Shown: positions 8,870-17,214 of the stretch, one piece after another
Position numbering within the stretch: position 1 is the stretch's first letter
Layout of the letters: every line of letters starts with the position of its first letter
From: Treponema sp.
Lineage (GTDB): Bacteria; Spirochaetota; Spirochaetia; Treponematales; Breznakiellaceae
NCBI GenBank assembly: GCA_031256195.1
Contig: JAIRRB010000164.1
Location: 1 to 37,971 of the forward strand
Reading direction: 5' to 3'
DNA: 37,971 nt
Notes under the pieces: model-generated
The model's database searches: none
Seen by the model: only the letters and a program-made list of their open reading frames with translations
What the model was told of the DNA's origin: nothing
Made by a program: the position numbers and the translations under genes

Positions 8870-9140
8870 TGTAACTTCTCCTGTCGTTTTTATCCGCAAG
8901 ACGTGCGGAAATAATATGCTTATTCTTTCCGCGCTCCGTATAGACCACAAAAAGAACTTTCCCTACCATACCCAAGGTTTGCAGCCGTTCTTCCCCCATC
9001 GTATTTCCTTCACTCTGATCAAAGCGCTCTAACCTTTCCGGATCGGCAAAGACATATTGCGCTGTCTCAAAACTTACCCGGTGTTTTTCAAGGTTGATCC
9101 GCGCTTTTTCGCTGTCCCATTCAATCTCGTCTATCGGCAC
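8817..9140 (-). CDS. brnT: BrnT-type ribonuclease toxin
   Basis: BrnT family toxin with a RelE-like fold; family members cut RNA and slow growth. The family signatures are present: IEWDSEKARINLEKHRVSFE at the N-terminus, GEERLQTLG in the middle and LFVVYTERG...HIISARLADKNDRR near the end. Length is about 107 aa. The start is uncertain. In-frame options are TTG (9158) and GTG (9140); neither has a Shine-Dalgarno. GTG is chosen because a promoter, TTGACA (9170-9175) with GACAAT 17 bp on, would begin transcription at about 9140, making a leaderless message, and because the protein then begins close to the conserved EWD motif. An ATG inside the palindrome is out of frame. Confidence 0.82.
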   Translation of the reverse strand: MPIDEIEWDSEKARINLEKHRVSFETAQYVFADPERLERFDQSEGNTMGEERLQTLGMVGKVLFVVYTERGKNKHIISARLADKNDRRSYNGYYQVDGRGWTKALQR

Positions 9141-9144
9141 ATCT

Positions 9145-9175
9145 ATATTGTCATACAATATGTCTTACTTGTCAA
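9145..9175 (-). promoter_or_regulatory. brnTA promoter with overlapping palindromic operator
   Basis: Reading the minus strand, TTGACA (9175-9170) is followed after 17 bp by GACAAT (9152-9147). The perfect inverted repeat ATATTGT-ATG-ACAATAT (9145-9161) covers the -10 region. A palindrome over the -10 box of a ribbon-helix-helix antitoxin operon is the expected layout for an autorepression operator. The -10 matches consensus at 4 of 6 bases. Confidence 0.5.
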
Positions 9176-9211
9176 GTTGATAGTCCCTACCCGCACCGGC
9201 GCAAAAAAATA

Positions 9212-10978
9212 TTACCGGCTACCGGATTTCAGGTTTTTCGGCAGTCCGCCGTTTAATACTTTATCAATTTCATTAACACAGTAATTTTTTACCGCTTCAA
9301 TCAGTTCCGGCGCCGCCAGTTCGGGCCGGCGGTGTCTGATTGCCGCCGTCTGCGGCAGCAGGGTGGCAAAAACACGCCGCTCATCTGCGCCAAGATTCCG
9401 CAGATATGCGCCACCGGCGATGCCGCCAACAGTGCCGTTGGCATTGCTGAAAACCGGCAGCGCCGCAATATCACGCCGGTACTGTTCCAGAAATTCGTCC
9501 GCATTCATTACCATTTTTCCCGGGGCAAACAGACTGAAAATGCGGCTGTGTGCGTTAGGTGATAATGAGGGGCTTTTCCCGCGGATTGAAAGCGGTATTC
9601 CGGGACCCGGCGCCGCCGATACATGGGCTTCCATTGCGGACGCTTTGCGTTCAAAACTGGTACGGTACAGGCGCAGCGCGGCGGTCTCGTACAGGGGAAC
9701 AGTTTCGCCGCTGCTGGGCAGGAAGGGGCTGCGGTAAAGAAACGAAGAAAGTTGCGCTTCCAGCGGGGAGCGGCGTTCCTGTCTGCGCTCAAAAAACGGA
9801 AAAATGTACGTTCCCCGGGCATAAACCCTGCCCGCGGGGTAGGAAAAATCCGCCCCGTAAACCGTTATCCGCTGCGCGCCCAGACTTTCCGCCAGAGACA
9901 GGCAGGCGTAGGTGACATTTCCGCCGGAAGTATCCAGCAGGGGAAGAGGCCGCCATTCCTGCGTAATGTATGCCGCCAGCGGATGGCCGCCGGAAAAAAA
10001 GAAAGGATGCGTTGAAAATCCCGGCAGCATGGGCGGGCTGGCAATGTCAAGAAACAGCGGAATGTCAGCGCAGTCCATCCCCATAAAATGATAATAACTG
10101 ATATGCTGGCAATCAATGGAAACAACCGCGTCGGGCCTGACCCCTCCGTGCAGCAGGGCGGGAAGCGCGGTATCGGCAGAGATGACAAACAATCCCTGCC
10201 CCCCCGTCTTGTCTTTTTGTTGGGCAAGCAGGGAAATCTGACCATCCAGCGACGGCCCCGCCGCGCAAATGGCGGCCTCGCGGATGGGCGGGGCGCTCCG
10301 GTTCTGACGCTGGGCCGTCCCCAGATTGCGAATGATATTGGCAAACCAGCGCATGCCAAAATACGCCTGCACCGAATAATCCGCAGAAACTTTTTCTATG
10401 GTTTGCTGTATCGCGTCGCCGGCCGCGCCAAAGTTTTGTTTGTCAAGGTCTGTTCGGGCGCGCAGGGGCAGCGCCCTGATTCCCCCGCACAGGGCAGGCC
10501 GGTATAACTCAAGCACCGTACTTTCAATAAGACCGGGCGGCGGGTCCACCAGCAGGGTAAGGCGGGGGTCCCCCAACAGCGCGATGTAATCGCGGGCGCA
10601 AAAAAGTTCGGCAATACCGTTGATGTCGTAATCAATGACCAGCACATGAGATACGCCGCTGTTGTTCAGCGCCGCCAGGGGGGCGAAACCCGCGCCCAGC
10701 CCCAGAAATATCACAAAACCCTCGGCAAGCAGGCCATTACGGTCTTTTTGTAAAGTTGAAACTATTCGTTCAGCTTCCCTGACCGGGTCAACGGTAGAGT
10801 GAAGGGCATGGGCCGAGCCGCTGCGATCAACCAGAGCGGGCATCAGTTCCCCCGAAAGGGATTCCAGAAATTTGTAGCGTCCCTGCGTCGTTTCCGCAAG
10901 GGAAAGCCGCGAACACAATTCGGGATTGTGCGCGGAGAGGGCAAGGAGGTTGCGCTCGAAAAAAACCCATCTATCCAT
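9212..10978 (-). CDS. DUF115 / Maf-type motility-associated protein (copy 1)
   Basis: A 588-aa protein of the DUF115 (MAF_flag10-like) family, found with flagellar loci and implicated in some bacteria in adding nonulosonic-type sugars to flagellins. Visible features are LHSTVDPVREAER (59-71), a nucleotide-binding-like strand-loop FLGLGAGFAP (91-100), and the family core AAGPSLDG (239-246) with HGGVRPDAVVSIDC (277-290). The start is the ATG at 10976-10978 with GGGAGGA upstream; the start overlaps the stop of the paralogous upstream gene by 8 nt. It is last in a four-gene minus-strand operon running away from the flagellar export operon. A glycosyltransferase role is inferred from family and context; sugar and acceptor are unknown. 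Some related proteins are annotated as MptE-like pterin kinases on fold alone. Confidence 0.72.
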   Translation of the reverse strand: MDRWVFFERNLLALSAHNPELCSRLSLAETTQGRYKFLESLSGELMPALVDRSGSAHALHSTVDPVREAERIVSTLQKDRNGLLAEGFVIFLGLGAGFAPLAALNNSGVSHVLVIDYDINGIAELFCARDYIALLGDPRLTLLVDPPPGLIESTVLELYRPALCGGIRALPLRARTDLDKQNFGAAGDAIQQTIEKVSADYSVQAYFGMRWFANIIRNLGTAQRQNRSAPPIREAAICAAGPSLDGQISLLAQQKDKTGGQGLFVISADTALPALLHGGVRPDAVVSIDCQHISYYHFMGMDCADIPLFLDIASPPMLPGFSTHPFFFSGGHPLAAYITQEWRPLPLLDTSGGNVTYACLSLAESLGAQRITVYGADFSYPAGRVYARGTYIFPFFERRQERRSPLEAQLSSFLYRSPFLPSSGETVPLYETAALRLYRTSFERKASAMEAHVSAAPGPGIPLSIRGKSPSLSPNAHSRIFSLFAPGKMVMNADEFLEQYRRDIAALPVFSNANGTVGGIAGGAYLRNLGADERRVFATLLPQTAAIRHRRPELAAPELIEAVKNYCVNEIDKVLNGGLPKNLKSGSR

Positions 10979-12434
10979 GTTTCCTCCCGGCAATGCTCCG
11001 CAGTTCTTCCGCAATTTCCCCCGCCGGGACACCGGTGCGTAAAGGGAACAGCAGCGGGGCAAGTTCGCCTGACAAAAGAGCGGCATACTGCGGGTCGTCC
11101 AGCGCAGCAATCAGGGTTTCGGCGGCGCAATTACAGCGTTCCGCCGCTGAACCGTTCAGCGTCATTATTTTGAAATGATCAAAATTTTTATACCCCCCCC
11201 TCCCCCCCCCTGTATTTATTTGAGACAGACTGTTTCCCAAAACCGCATGATTACCGCCAAGGGAAAAAATCCGCGCGGACAATGACGCAATTCTGGTTTT
11301 GAACCAGGCGGCATATACATCGTGGCTGCCTCCTGCCCTTATTTCGCATGAACGTATAAAGTGCTGTGAATACAGGGGCCGCAGCCGCGATGCTGCGCCC
11401 CAAAACAGGTAGTCAAAACCGTAGGGCCGGGCATGGCTTCTGATATCCGGTATCGCAAGGTCCATACCGGCCAGAAAAATACTGCCGCTTGAAAGAAGCA
11501 AAGCCAGTTCAAGGGCGGAAGCGGTTACCGTTCCCCGCTGCGGAATAAGCGCCGAGGGGATACCAAGGCTGCGCAGAGCCATACTCTGCCACACCGTGCC
11601 GTCATTCAGGGGGAGCAGGGGAATCGCGGAACATTGAGAAGGAATAGCCGCGGAAAGGGTACAGGCCAGCATGGGCGTCTCTTCCCCGCGGAAACACGCG
11701 TGTAAATGCAGCAACGCCCAGCCGCCGCCGTCCGTACTGATTACCATATCCGGCGCAATGCCGCCTGCCGCCAATGCCGGCAGCGAGGATGAGGCAGCCA
11801 TGACAAAAACCCTTTCCCGTACCGCACGAATCTGCGGCAGCGCGGCTTCAAGGCTGGGGCCTGAACCGGTAATGACTATGGGCGTATCCATAGTCCGGTA
11901 CAGTATCGTCCTGTTCAGGAGCGCCGTATTGCGAAAAAAATTGCGCACCCATCTTCTGCCAAAGACAGCGCCGGTTCTCCGGCTTGCTTCTGAACGTTTT
12001 ATAAATTCCGTACTTTCGCGGACAAGTTCAAGGCATTTGTCCCCAAAAATCCGCAGGCTGGGCCTCCATTCGATAATCCGCACCGATGCCGTCTCGGGAA
12101 TTTTTTCCTCCAGAAATTCCTGCACCCCTGTTCCGCTGTCCGGAAACCACATCGGAACATCAGGGCAGCGGCCCTCTGTTTCACGGAAACCGGAGTCCGC
12201 ATGGAGGACAATTATTTTACTTTCGGGGTGATGTTTTTGCACAGACGGAATCAAATAACCCAGCCCCGGTTCAATTAAAATAAAATATTCCATGTCATGG
12301 CGCAGATTGAGCGCTTCGATATAACGGTCGGCTTCAAGCTGGGGCTGGTATCTCGAATGAAGTTGTGAAATGGGGAATGGGGGGCGCTGTTCGTTCTTTG
12401 TATTTGTTGACAACCCGTTCAGCCTACTAACCAA
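10971..12434 (-). CDS. DUF115 / Maf-type motility-associated protein (copy 2)
   Basis: A 487-aa paralogue of the downstream DUF115 gene. It shares the LHSRYQPQLEADR motif (25-37, compare LHSTVDPVREAER in copy 1), the ITGSGPSLE loop (188-196) and AAGGIAPDMVISTDGG (222-237). The start is taken as TTG at 12432-12434, because the LHS motif lies upstream of the first ATG (codon 48) and must be included. This TTG overlaps the stop of the small upstream gene by 8 nt, so translation is probably coupled. Two divergent copies side by side suggest two acceptor or donor specificities, or a heteromer. Function is inferred from family and from proximity to flagellar genes. Confidence 0.68.
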   Translation of the reverse strand: MVSRLNGLSTNTKNEQRPPFPISQLHSRYQPQLEADRYIEALNLRHDMEYFILIEPGLGYLIPSVQKHHPESKIIVLHADSGFRETEGRCPDVPMWFPDSGTGVQEFLEEKIPETASVRIIEWRPSLRIFGDKCLELVRESTEFIKRSEASRRTGAVFGRRWVRNFFRNTALLNRTILYRTMDTPIVITGSGPSLEAALPQIRAVRERVFVMAASSSLPALAAGGIAPDMVISTDGGGWALLHLHACFRGEETPMLACTLSAAIPSQCSAIPLLPLNDGTVWQSMALRSLGIPSALIPQRGTVTASALELALLLSSGSIFLAGMDLAIPDIRSHARPYGFDYLFWGAASRLRPLYSQHFIRSCEIRAGGSHDVYAAWFKTRIASLSARIFSLGGNHAVLGNSLSQINTGGGRGGYKNFDHFKIMTLNGSAAERCNCAAETLIAALDDPQYAALLSGELAPLLFPLRTGVPAGEIAEELRSIAGRKHG

Positions 12435-12792
12435 TCATTCCGATCCCCAGCGCCTCAAAGGCAGGAGAAACTGAATGGGCGCTGAATTGGGAAAGCACCG
12501 GCAGACCGCTGCTGTGGGAAAGCAAATGGGCAAAAAGTTCCCGGTCCAGTCCGCCGGGCAGCAGGGCAAGGCAGTTCCCGCCGGGTAAATCACTGCATAC
12601 TGCGCCATGTCCGTCAAGCATACCGTTAATATCCGGCGAAACGCCGCTGAAAACTATTCCATGAAACAGGGAATTTTTCCGGTGAAAATCAACAACAAGA
12701 GCCTGGAGGTCGTCGGCAAGGCCGCCGACAAGGTCGCTGGTACCGGCAAAATTTGCATTATTTATGGCAATGGCTTTGCCCAAAAGCCCCAT
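12427..12792 (-). CDS. Small conserved-looking protein of unknown function
   Basis: A 121-aa protein not recognised. It begins 2 nt after the stop of the large acidic protein and overlaps the next gene by 8 nt, so its position in a tightly packed operon is the main evidence that it is real. The sequence has mixed alpha/beta character with His, Gly and Cys residues and no signal peptide or membrane segment (MGLLGKAIAINNANFAG; LCSHPs are absent; the end is AFEALGIGMIG). No Shine-Dalgarno is clear, as expected if translation is coupled to the upstream gene. Function unknown; a role with the DUF115 proteins or the acidic protein is plausible from operon context only. Confidence 0.6.
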   Translation of the reverse strand: MGLLGKAIAINNANFAGTSDLVGGLADDLQALVVDFHRKNSLFHGIVFSGVSPDINGMLDGHGAVCSDLPGGNCLALLPGGLDRELFAHLLSHSSGLPVLSQFSAHSVSPAFEALGIGMIG

Positions 12793-12794
12793 TG

Positions 12795-15578
12795 CTACAC
12801 CAATCCCAATTCCTTGAATATCTTCTTGTACGAATCAAAATATTCCGACCTGGCAAATTCCTCAATTTTGTCTTCCGGCAAAGATTCCAAAAGATGATCC
12901 ATGTAAGACAACACATTTTTAAGTTCACTCTTAAAATTTGCCGGAATATCGAGGTCATCACCGGCGTCAGCCTCATCTGCATCGGCTACGAGGGGTTCAT
13001 CAGGCAGCCTGATTTCCCCTCCGTCAAGGGAAAGATCATCGCCAAAGGCTTCCAAATCGTCATCCAGAGAGACAGGGGCTTCTTCCGCGTTTACTTCATA
13101 ACCTTCGGGAATTACCCCAGTAAGGCCGTCGTCAAAACTGTCATCAGCAACGCTACCGGCAATGCTGCCGGAAAGATCATTGTCAATGCTGTCGCCGGAG
13201 CCGCTGTCAGATTCATCAGCAATATCGGCAAGACCGCTGGAAAGGTCGCCGACAAGGATGCCGATGGAGCCGCTGTCTCCTGATAAGTCGAGATCAAGAC
13301 TTGAGTCAAAGTCATCCATAGAAAGATCAAGGCCCGCGTCATCATCTATCATAACAAGGTCATCAGAGAGACCGTCGGCAAGGCCAAGATCGCCGCCTGA
13401 ACTCAGTTCTGCGTTTGCGTCGATAGTATCATCTATAGCAAGATTTTCAGCAGGAGATTCGGTTATACTGTCGGCTAAATCAGGCAAACCGCCGATAGAG
13501 TCATCGTTGGTTAAATCCTCGGGCAAGCCGCCAATAGAATCATCAACAGAGCCGACGACAAGGTCATCGGCAGGGCTGTCAGAAAGGCCGTCGGCGTTGC
13601 CGTCGGCAGGGACATCCTGTATATCAAGATCAAGACTGGCTCCAAAATCATCCATATCAAGCGATATGTCATCCCCAAACGAAATATCACCCAAAACCGG
13701 TTCTTCCAGAGGAGGCTCAACCAGTCCGGCAGAAAGGTCCGGCTCATCAATAACCGCTTCGGAAAGGTCCAGAGAGCCGGCATCAAAGGCCGACTCTTCG
13801 CTGATTTCTTCTTCGATTATTTCTTCTGATGGGGCCGGGCTTTCAAAGGTTTGTTCAATGCTTATTTCATCTTCACTTAACGCATCTTCAGACAAAGTCA
13901 GACTTTCGGCGGAAAGGTCCAGAGAACCGGCATCAATTTGTTCTTCACCGGCTTCTTCTTCAAGCGAGGGCAGGCTTTCCATGGAAAAATCATCAGTATT
14001 AAGGTCAAAGCTGGCCTCATCAAAACTTAAATCCGCGGCAATTTCAGCAGATGTATCCAGGGAAAGTGTTTCTTCGATTGTTTCTTCTGTTTCTTCGGGG
14101 ACTATTTCTTCAGAGACCGTTTCCTCAGAAACTGTTTCCTCGACTGTCTCTTCGATTGTTTCTTCAGGAATTGCTTCATCAAGAAATATTTCTTCGGAGA
14201 TTGTTTCTTCGGGGACTATTTCTTCAGAGACCGTTTCCTCGACTGTCTCTTCGATTGTTTCTTCAGGAATTGCTTCATCAAGAAATATTTCTTCGGAGAT
14301 TGTTTCTTCGGGGGCTATTTCTTCAGAGACCGTTTCCTCAGAAACTATTTCCTCGACTGTCTCTTCGATTGTTTCTTCAGGAATTGCTTCATCAAGAAAT
14401 ATTTCTTCGGAGATTGTCTCTTCGGGGGCTATTTCTTCAGAGACCGTTTCCTCAGAAACTGTTTCCTCGATTGCCTCTTCGATTGTTTCTTCAGGAAACT
14501 CGTCCTCAAGAACCATTTCTTCGGAAAGTGTTTCATCCGGGCCGCTTTCCTCGAACGAAATATCTTCGACAGGGGTATCTTCAATAGAGGCATCTTCGAT
14601 AGAAGCGGTTTCAAGGCCGGAATCATCCAGAGCAAAGGGGTCGACTTCCAAGTAAACGCTGTTATCGGGAGCGGGCGTTGTGGGAATCGCACCTTCAAGG
14701 CGAAGACTCCGCAGTTCTTCATCCTCTTCGATGGGTTCAAGCGGCATAAGCTCTTCTTCTATTTCTTCTTCCGCGAGCATCTCCTCTGAAGGTATCTCTT
14801 CTTCCAGCGGGGGTATTTCCTGCAATGAAAGCGCATCATCCAAAGAGGCCTCTTCAAACTCATCTTCAACGGCTTCCGCAGGTAGGAACTCATCCGGCAT
14901 TTCCGTATTATCATCCAGTTTGATGCCCAGATTGTCGTAATCTATTTCTATCTCTTCTTCCGCTTCTGCCCCGGCGGCGCTTTCATTCTGCGCGGAAAGT
15001 TCTTTGAGCGCGGCTTCATCCGCTTCCCGTTGGATGTCAAAATCAAGGTCTTCCCCTTCGGCTTCGGAAAAATCGGCGGAACTGAGGATATTTTCCATTT
15101 CATCGCCGGTCAGGGTGATTTTTTCATCATCTTCCTCTCCGTCAAAGAAACCGCCGCGCCGGGTTTCGGCTTTTGCGCCGGGGGCGCCTTCAAGGCGTAC
15201 ACCGGCAAATTCCCTTTTCAGGGTGCTTAACTCGGCTCGAATTGCCGACAGTTCATCGGCTATTTTCATCAAAAGCTGGGTGGACGCTTCTTCGCCGCCC
15301 CGTTCTATAGTGGCCGTCATCCCATCATCGCTTTCAATGCTCATCTCCGGGATATCCGGTTCCATATCGGCAAAACCAAAATCTGATTCTTCCGAACTGT
15401 CAATTTCCATGTCATAGTCAGCGTAGGGTACAGCGTCAGCGTCAAGATTAACAGCTTCGGCCATGCTTGCAGTCAAATCCTGCGGCTCGCTTTTAACCCA
15501 TACGCCGTAAGCGTCAAGTTCTTCCGCCGAACCAATCATGCCGCGATCAGAATACTTTGAAGGTTTTTTTTCTGCCAT
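12795..15578 (-). CDS. Very acidic repeat protein with conserved C-terminal tail
   Basis: A 927-aa cytoplasmic-type protein (no signal peptide or membrane segment), dominated by Glu, Asp, Ser, Ile, Leu. Residues about 346-506 are tandem repeats: the unit SEEIFLDEAIPEETIEETVE recurs three times at spacings of 99 and 114 bp. Residues about 530-870 have looser repeats of the form DDFDSSLDLDL and DDSIGGLP. Basic residues cluster only at the start (EKKPSKYSDRG) and in a helical tail at about 870-927 (SYMDHLLESLPEDKIEEFAR). The ordered tail looks like the conserved functional part, the acidic region a long flexible spacer. It starts the operon that contains both DUF115 genes. The ATG has GGGAG upstream and a promoter at 15636-15665. 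Function unknown. Confidence 0.85.
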   Translation of the reverse strand: MAEKKPSKYSDRGMIGSAEELDAYGVWVKSEPQDLTASMAEAVNLDADAVPYADYDMEIDSSEESDFGFADMEPDIPEMSIESDDGMTATIERGGEEASTQLLMKIADELSAIRAELSTLKREFAGVRLEGAPGAKAETRRGGFFDGEEDDEKITLTGDEMENILSSADFSEAEGEDLDFDIQREADEAALKELSAQNESAAGAEAEEEIEIDYDNLGIKLDDNTEMPDEFLPAEAVEDEFEEASLDDALSLQEIPPLEEEIPSEEMLAEEEIEEELMPLEPIEEDEELRSLRLEGAIPTTPAPDNSVYLEVDPFALDDSGLETASIEDASIEDTPVEDISFEESGPDETLSEEMVLEDEFPEETIEEAIEETVSEETVSEEIAPEETISEEIFLDEAIPEETIEETVEEIVSEETVSEEIAPEETISEEIFLDEAIPEETIEETVEETVSEEIVPEETISEEIFLDEAIPEETIEETVEETVSEETVSEEIVPEETEETIEETLSLDTSAEIAADLSFDEASFDLNTDDFSMESLPSLEEEAGEEQIDAGSLDLSAESLTLSEDALSEDEISIEQTFESPAPSEEIIEEEISEESAFDAGSLDLSEAVIDEPDLSAGLVEPPLEEPVLGDISFGDDISLDMDDFGASLDLDIQDVPADGNADGLSDSPADDLVVGSVDDSIGGLPEDLTNDDSIGGLPDLADSITESPAENLAIDDTIDANAELSSGGDLGLADGLSDDLVMIDDDAGLDLSMDDFDSSLDLDLSGDSGSIGILVGDLSSGLADIADESDSGSGDSIDNDLSGSIAGSVADDSFDDGLTGVIPEGYEVNAEEAPVSLDDDLEAFGDDLSLDGGEIRLPDEPLVADADEADAGDDLDIPANFKSELKNVLSYMDHLLESLPEDKIEEFARSEYFDSYKKIFKELGLV
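14060..14540 (-). repeat. In-frame tandem repeats (99 and 114 bp units)
   Basis: On the plus strand the block GGAATTGCTTCATCAAGAAA recurs near 14171, 14270 and 14384. The spacing difference of 15 bp is exactly one five-residue sub-unit (SEETV), so all copies stay in frame. Repeats this similar favour slippage and recombination, so copy number is likely to vary between strains. Confidence 0.85.
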
Positions 15579-15635
15579 CGAACAGCTCCCGCTTAATTAA
15601 CGCATAAAACCGACTTAATACCGGCTATTCTATAT

Positions 15636-15665
15636 ATTGTAATCTATCAGTTTTTATATTGTCAA
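15636..15665 (-). promoter_or_regulatory. Promoter of the acidic-protein / DUF115 operon
   Basis: On the minus strand TTGACA (15665-15660) and TACAAT (15641-15636) are 18 bp apart. The leader to the ATG at 15578 would be about 50 nt and includes GGGAGCT as Shine-Dalgarno. Confidence 0.55.
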
Positions 15666-15669
15666 CTAC

Positions 15670-15698
15670 TTGAATTATTTTTTCAAATCACTTATAAT
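15670..15698 (+). promoter_or_regulatory. Promoter of the flagellar export operon
   Basis: TTGAAT (15670-15675) and a perfect TATAAT (15693-15698) are spaced 17 bp. Transcription would start near 15705, followed by GGGAGGG (15720-15726) and the fliO CTG at 15732. It is a sigma-70 type site, not sigma-28, which fits housekeeping control of early flagellar genes in treponemes. It lies back to back with the minus-strand operon promoter, 5 bp apart. Confidence 0.6.
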
Positions 15699-15731
15699 TG
15701 AGGTGAAATCAGTTATACTGGGAGGGAAAAA

Positions 15732-16379
15732 CTGAAATTATCCGCCAGCGTACCCCGCATACTAATCGTTATATGTGCTTTATACGCATTTAATTTGCCT
15801 GTTACCGCTCTTTTTGCCCAGGAAGAACCTTCCGCGGACGAAATTATTGTTCCGCAGACCCCGGTTATTGACCCGATTACCGCCGCCGAGCAGGCGCTCC
15901 CCCTGGGAGGCAGTGGAAACGGGGCGGTTGTGGCGCCTCCCCCGACATCCGTTTGGGGCATATTCAGGGTGATTTTGACCCTTGCCGTGGTTGCGGCGGC
16001 AATTTACGGGCTGGTTTTCTTTATTAAGCGGGCCGCACGGGGAGGCAGAAATGAGGACCCCTTTCTTAAAATACTTGCCGACGCCCCGCTGGGGGCGAAC
16101 CGCAGCGTGTATATTATCGCGGTGGGGTCAAAGGCCTGGCTGGTGGGCGCTGCGGAAAGCGGGGTAAGCCTTATCAGCGCGATTGAAGACCAGGATGTCC
16201 TGAACGCGATGCTTCTGGAAGACTCCCGCAAAAGCGCCGCGGCGGCAGAGGGGGCATCCGCCGGACGTTTCCCCGATTTTAGGGCTTTGCTCCACAGGCT
16301 GGGGGTGCCGGCGGAATCGAACGTTCCCCCCGGCCCGGAAGATATTCGTAAACGCCGCGAAAGGCTCAAGGGGCTGTAA
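15732..16379 (+). CDS. fliO: Flagellar export protein FliO (FliZ) with CTG start
   Basis: FliO assists assembly of the FliP ring of the flagellar type III export gate. The 215-aa product has a signal peptide (KLSASVPRILIVICALYAFN, cleavage probably after LFA), a single membrane span at about 78-98 (VILTLAVVAAAIYGLVFFI) and a basic cytoplasmic tail with the FliO-like DAPLGANRSVYIIAVG segment. The start is inferred to be CTG at 15732: there is no ATG or GTG in frame after the stop at 15699, GGGAGGG ends 5 nt upstream, and only this start gives a whole signal peptide. The alternative TTG at 15795 would remove it and has no Shine-Dalgarno. fliP starts 1 nt after the stop. The identification rests on position before fliP and on the topology. 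Confidence 0.82.
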   Translation: MKLSASVPRILIVICALYAFNLPVTALFAQEEPSADEIIVPQTPVIDPITAAEQALPLGGSGNGAVVAPPPTSVWGIFRVILTLAVVAAAIYGLVFFIKRAARGGRNEDPFLKILADAPLGANRSVYIIAVGSKAWLVGAAESGVSLISAIEDQDVLNAMLLEDSRKSAAAAEGASAGRFPDFRALLHRLGVPAESNVPPGPEDIRKRRERLKGL

Positions 16380-16380
16380 C

Positions 16381-17205
16381 ATGAAGCAGTTTGCCGCTGT
16401 GCTATTCGCAGTATTGTTACTGTTGCCGTTTATGGCCGGGGCGCAGGAAGCCCCGGAACCGCAGGCTTCCCCGTTTACGCCGGCGCAGGGGACAACGGCC
16501 CTGCCCACCCCTCCCCCGCCGCCGGTTATTCCCTTTATTGATTTAACGGTACGCAACCCGGCCACAGGGCAGGAAGTGGCCTTTTCTTTGCAGCTTCTCC
16601 TGCTGCTGACGGTGCTGTCGCTTGCCCCCAGTATCATCATTTTGATGACGAGTTTTCTCCGCGTCTCCATTGTGCTGGATTTTATTAAACGGGCGCTTTC
16701 ATTACAACAAGTTCCCCCGAATCAGGTTATCCTGGGGATTTCCCTGTTTTTGACGATATTTATTATGTGGCCGACATTTTCAACCATGTACGAAAAATCC
16801 TTGCGGCCCCTTGCCGCGGGGGATGTTTCCGTAGAAACCGCCTACCGCGAGGCCGAGGCCCCGCTGCGGCTGTTCATGTACAGCCAGATGAGAAACCGGC
16901 CCGAAAATATCCGGCTGTTTATGGCAATGCGGGGGCTGGATCGGCCCGACACTTTGGCGGATGTCCCTACCTATGTGTTGATTCCCGCCTTTATTTTAAG
17001 CGAACTGACGGTGGCTTTTAAGATAGGGATTCTGCTGTTTATTCCCTTTATTGTTATTGACATGGTGGTTGCCAGTGCTCTTATGTCGATGGGCATGATC
17101 ATGCTGCCGCCGGTTATGATTTCGATGCCCTTCAAACTGATATTGTTTATTCTGGTTGACGGATGGGGGCTGTTAACGGACCAGTTGGTTCGTTCGTTTA
17201 TATAG
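16381..17205 (+). CDS. fliP: Flagellar export gate protein FliP
   Basis: Core subunit of the FliPQR export gate in the inner membrane. It has 274 aa with a cleavable signal peptide (MKQFAAVLFAVLLLLPFMAG) and a Pro-rich periplasmic stretch, then the conserved family segments TSFLRVSIVLDFIKRAL, PPNQVILGISLFLTIFIMWP, and the C-terminal FKIGILLFIPFIVIDMVVAS plus MLPPVMISMPFKLILFILVDGW. About four membrane segments remain after cleavage. AAGGGG upstream overlaps the fliO end. fliQ begins 9 nt after the stop. Confidence 0.96.
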   Translation: MKQFAAVLFAVLLLLPFMAGAQEAPEPQASPFTPAQGTTALPTPPPPPVIPFIDLTVRNPATGQEVAFSLQLLLLLTVLSLAPSIIILMTSFLRVSIVLDFIKRALSLQQVPPNQVILGISLFLTIFIMWPTFSTMYEKSLRPLAAGDVSVETAYREAEAPLRLFMYSQMRNRPENIRLFMAMRGLDRPDTLADVPTYVLIPAFILSELTVAFKIGILLFIPFIVIDMVVASALMSMGMIMLPPVMISMPFKLILFILVDGWGLLTDQLVRSFI

Positions 17206-17214
17206 GGGTACTGA

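Noticed and set aside
8658-9032. A plus-strand open frame of 124 codons across brnTA
   Set aside because: Antisense to two recognised genes with clear family motifs, and has no initiation signal.
9199-9214. A possible terminator after the DUF115 operon (CCGG-TAG-CCGG then T-rich)
   Set aside because: The stem is only 4 bp and overlaps the end of the coding frame; too weak to report.
14060-14540. Regular repeats that might suggest a CRISPR array
   Set aside because: Units are 99 and 114 bp, in frame, with no unique spacers and no cas genes; they encode protein repeats.
13162-14655. A 497-codon Ser-rich open frame on the plus strand
   Set aside because: It is the exact antisense of the Glu/Ser repeat region; TCT/TTC codons opposite GAA/GAG produce few stops. 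It has no Shine-Dalgarno and no recognisable domain.
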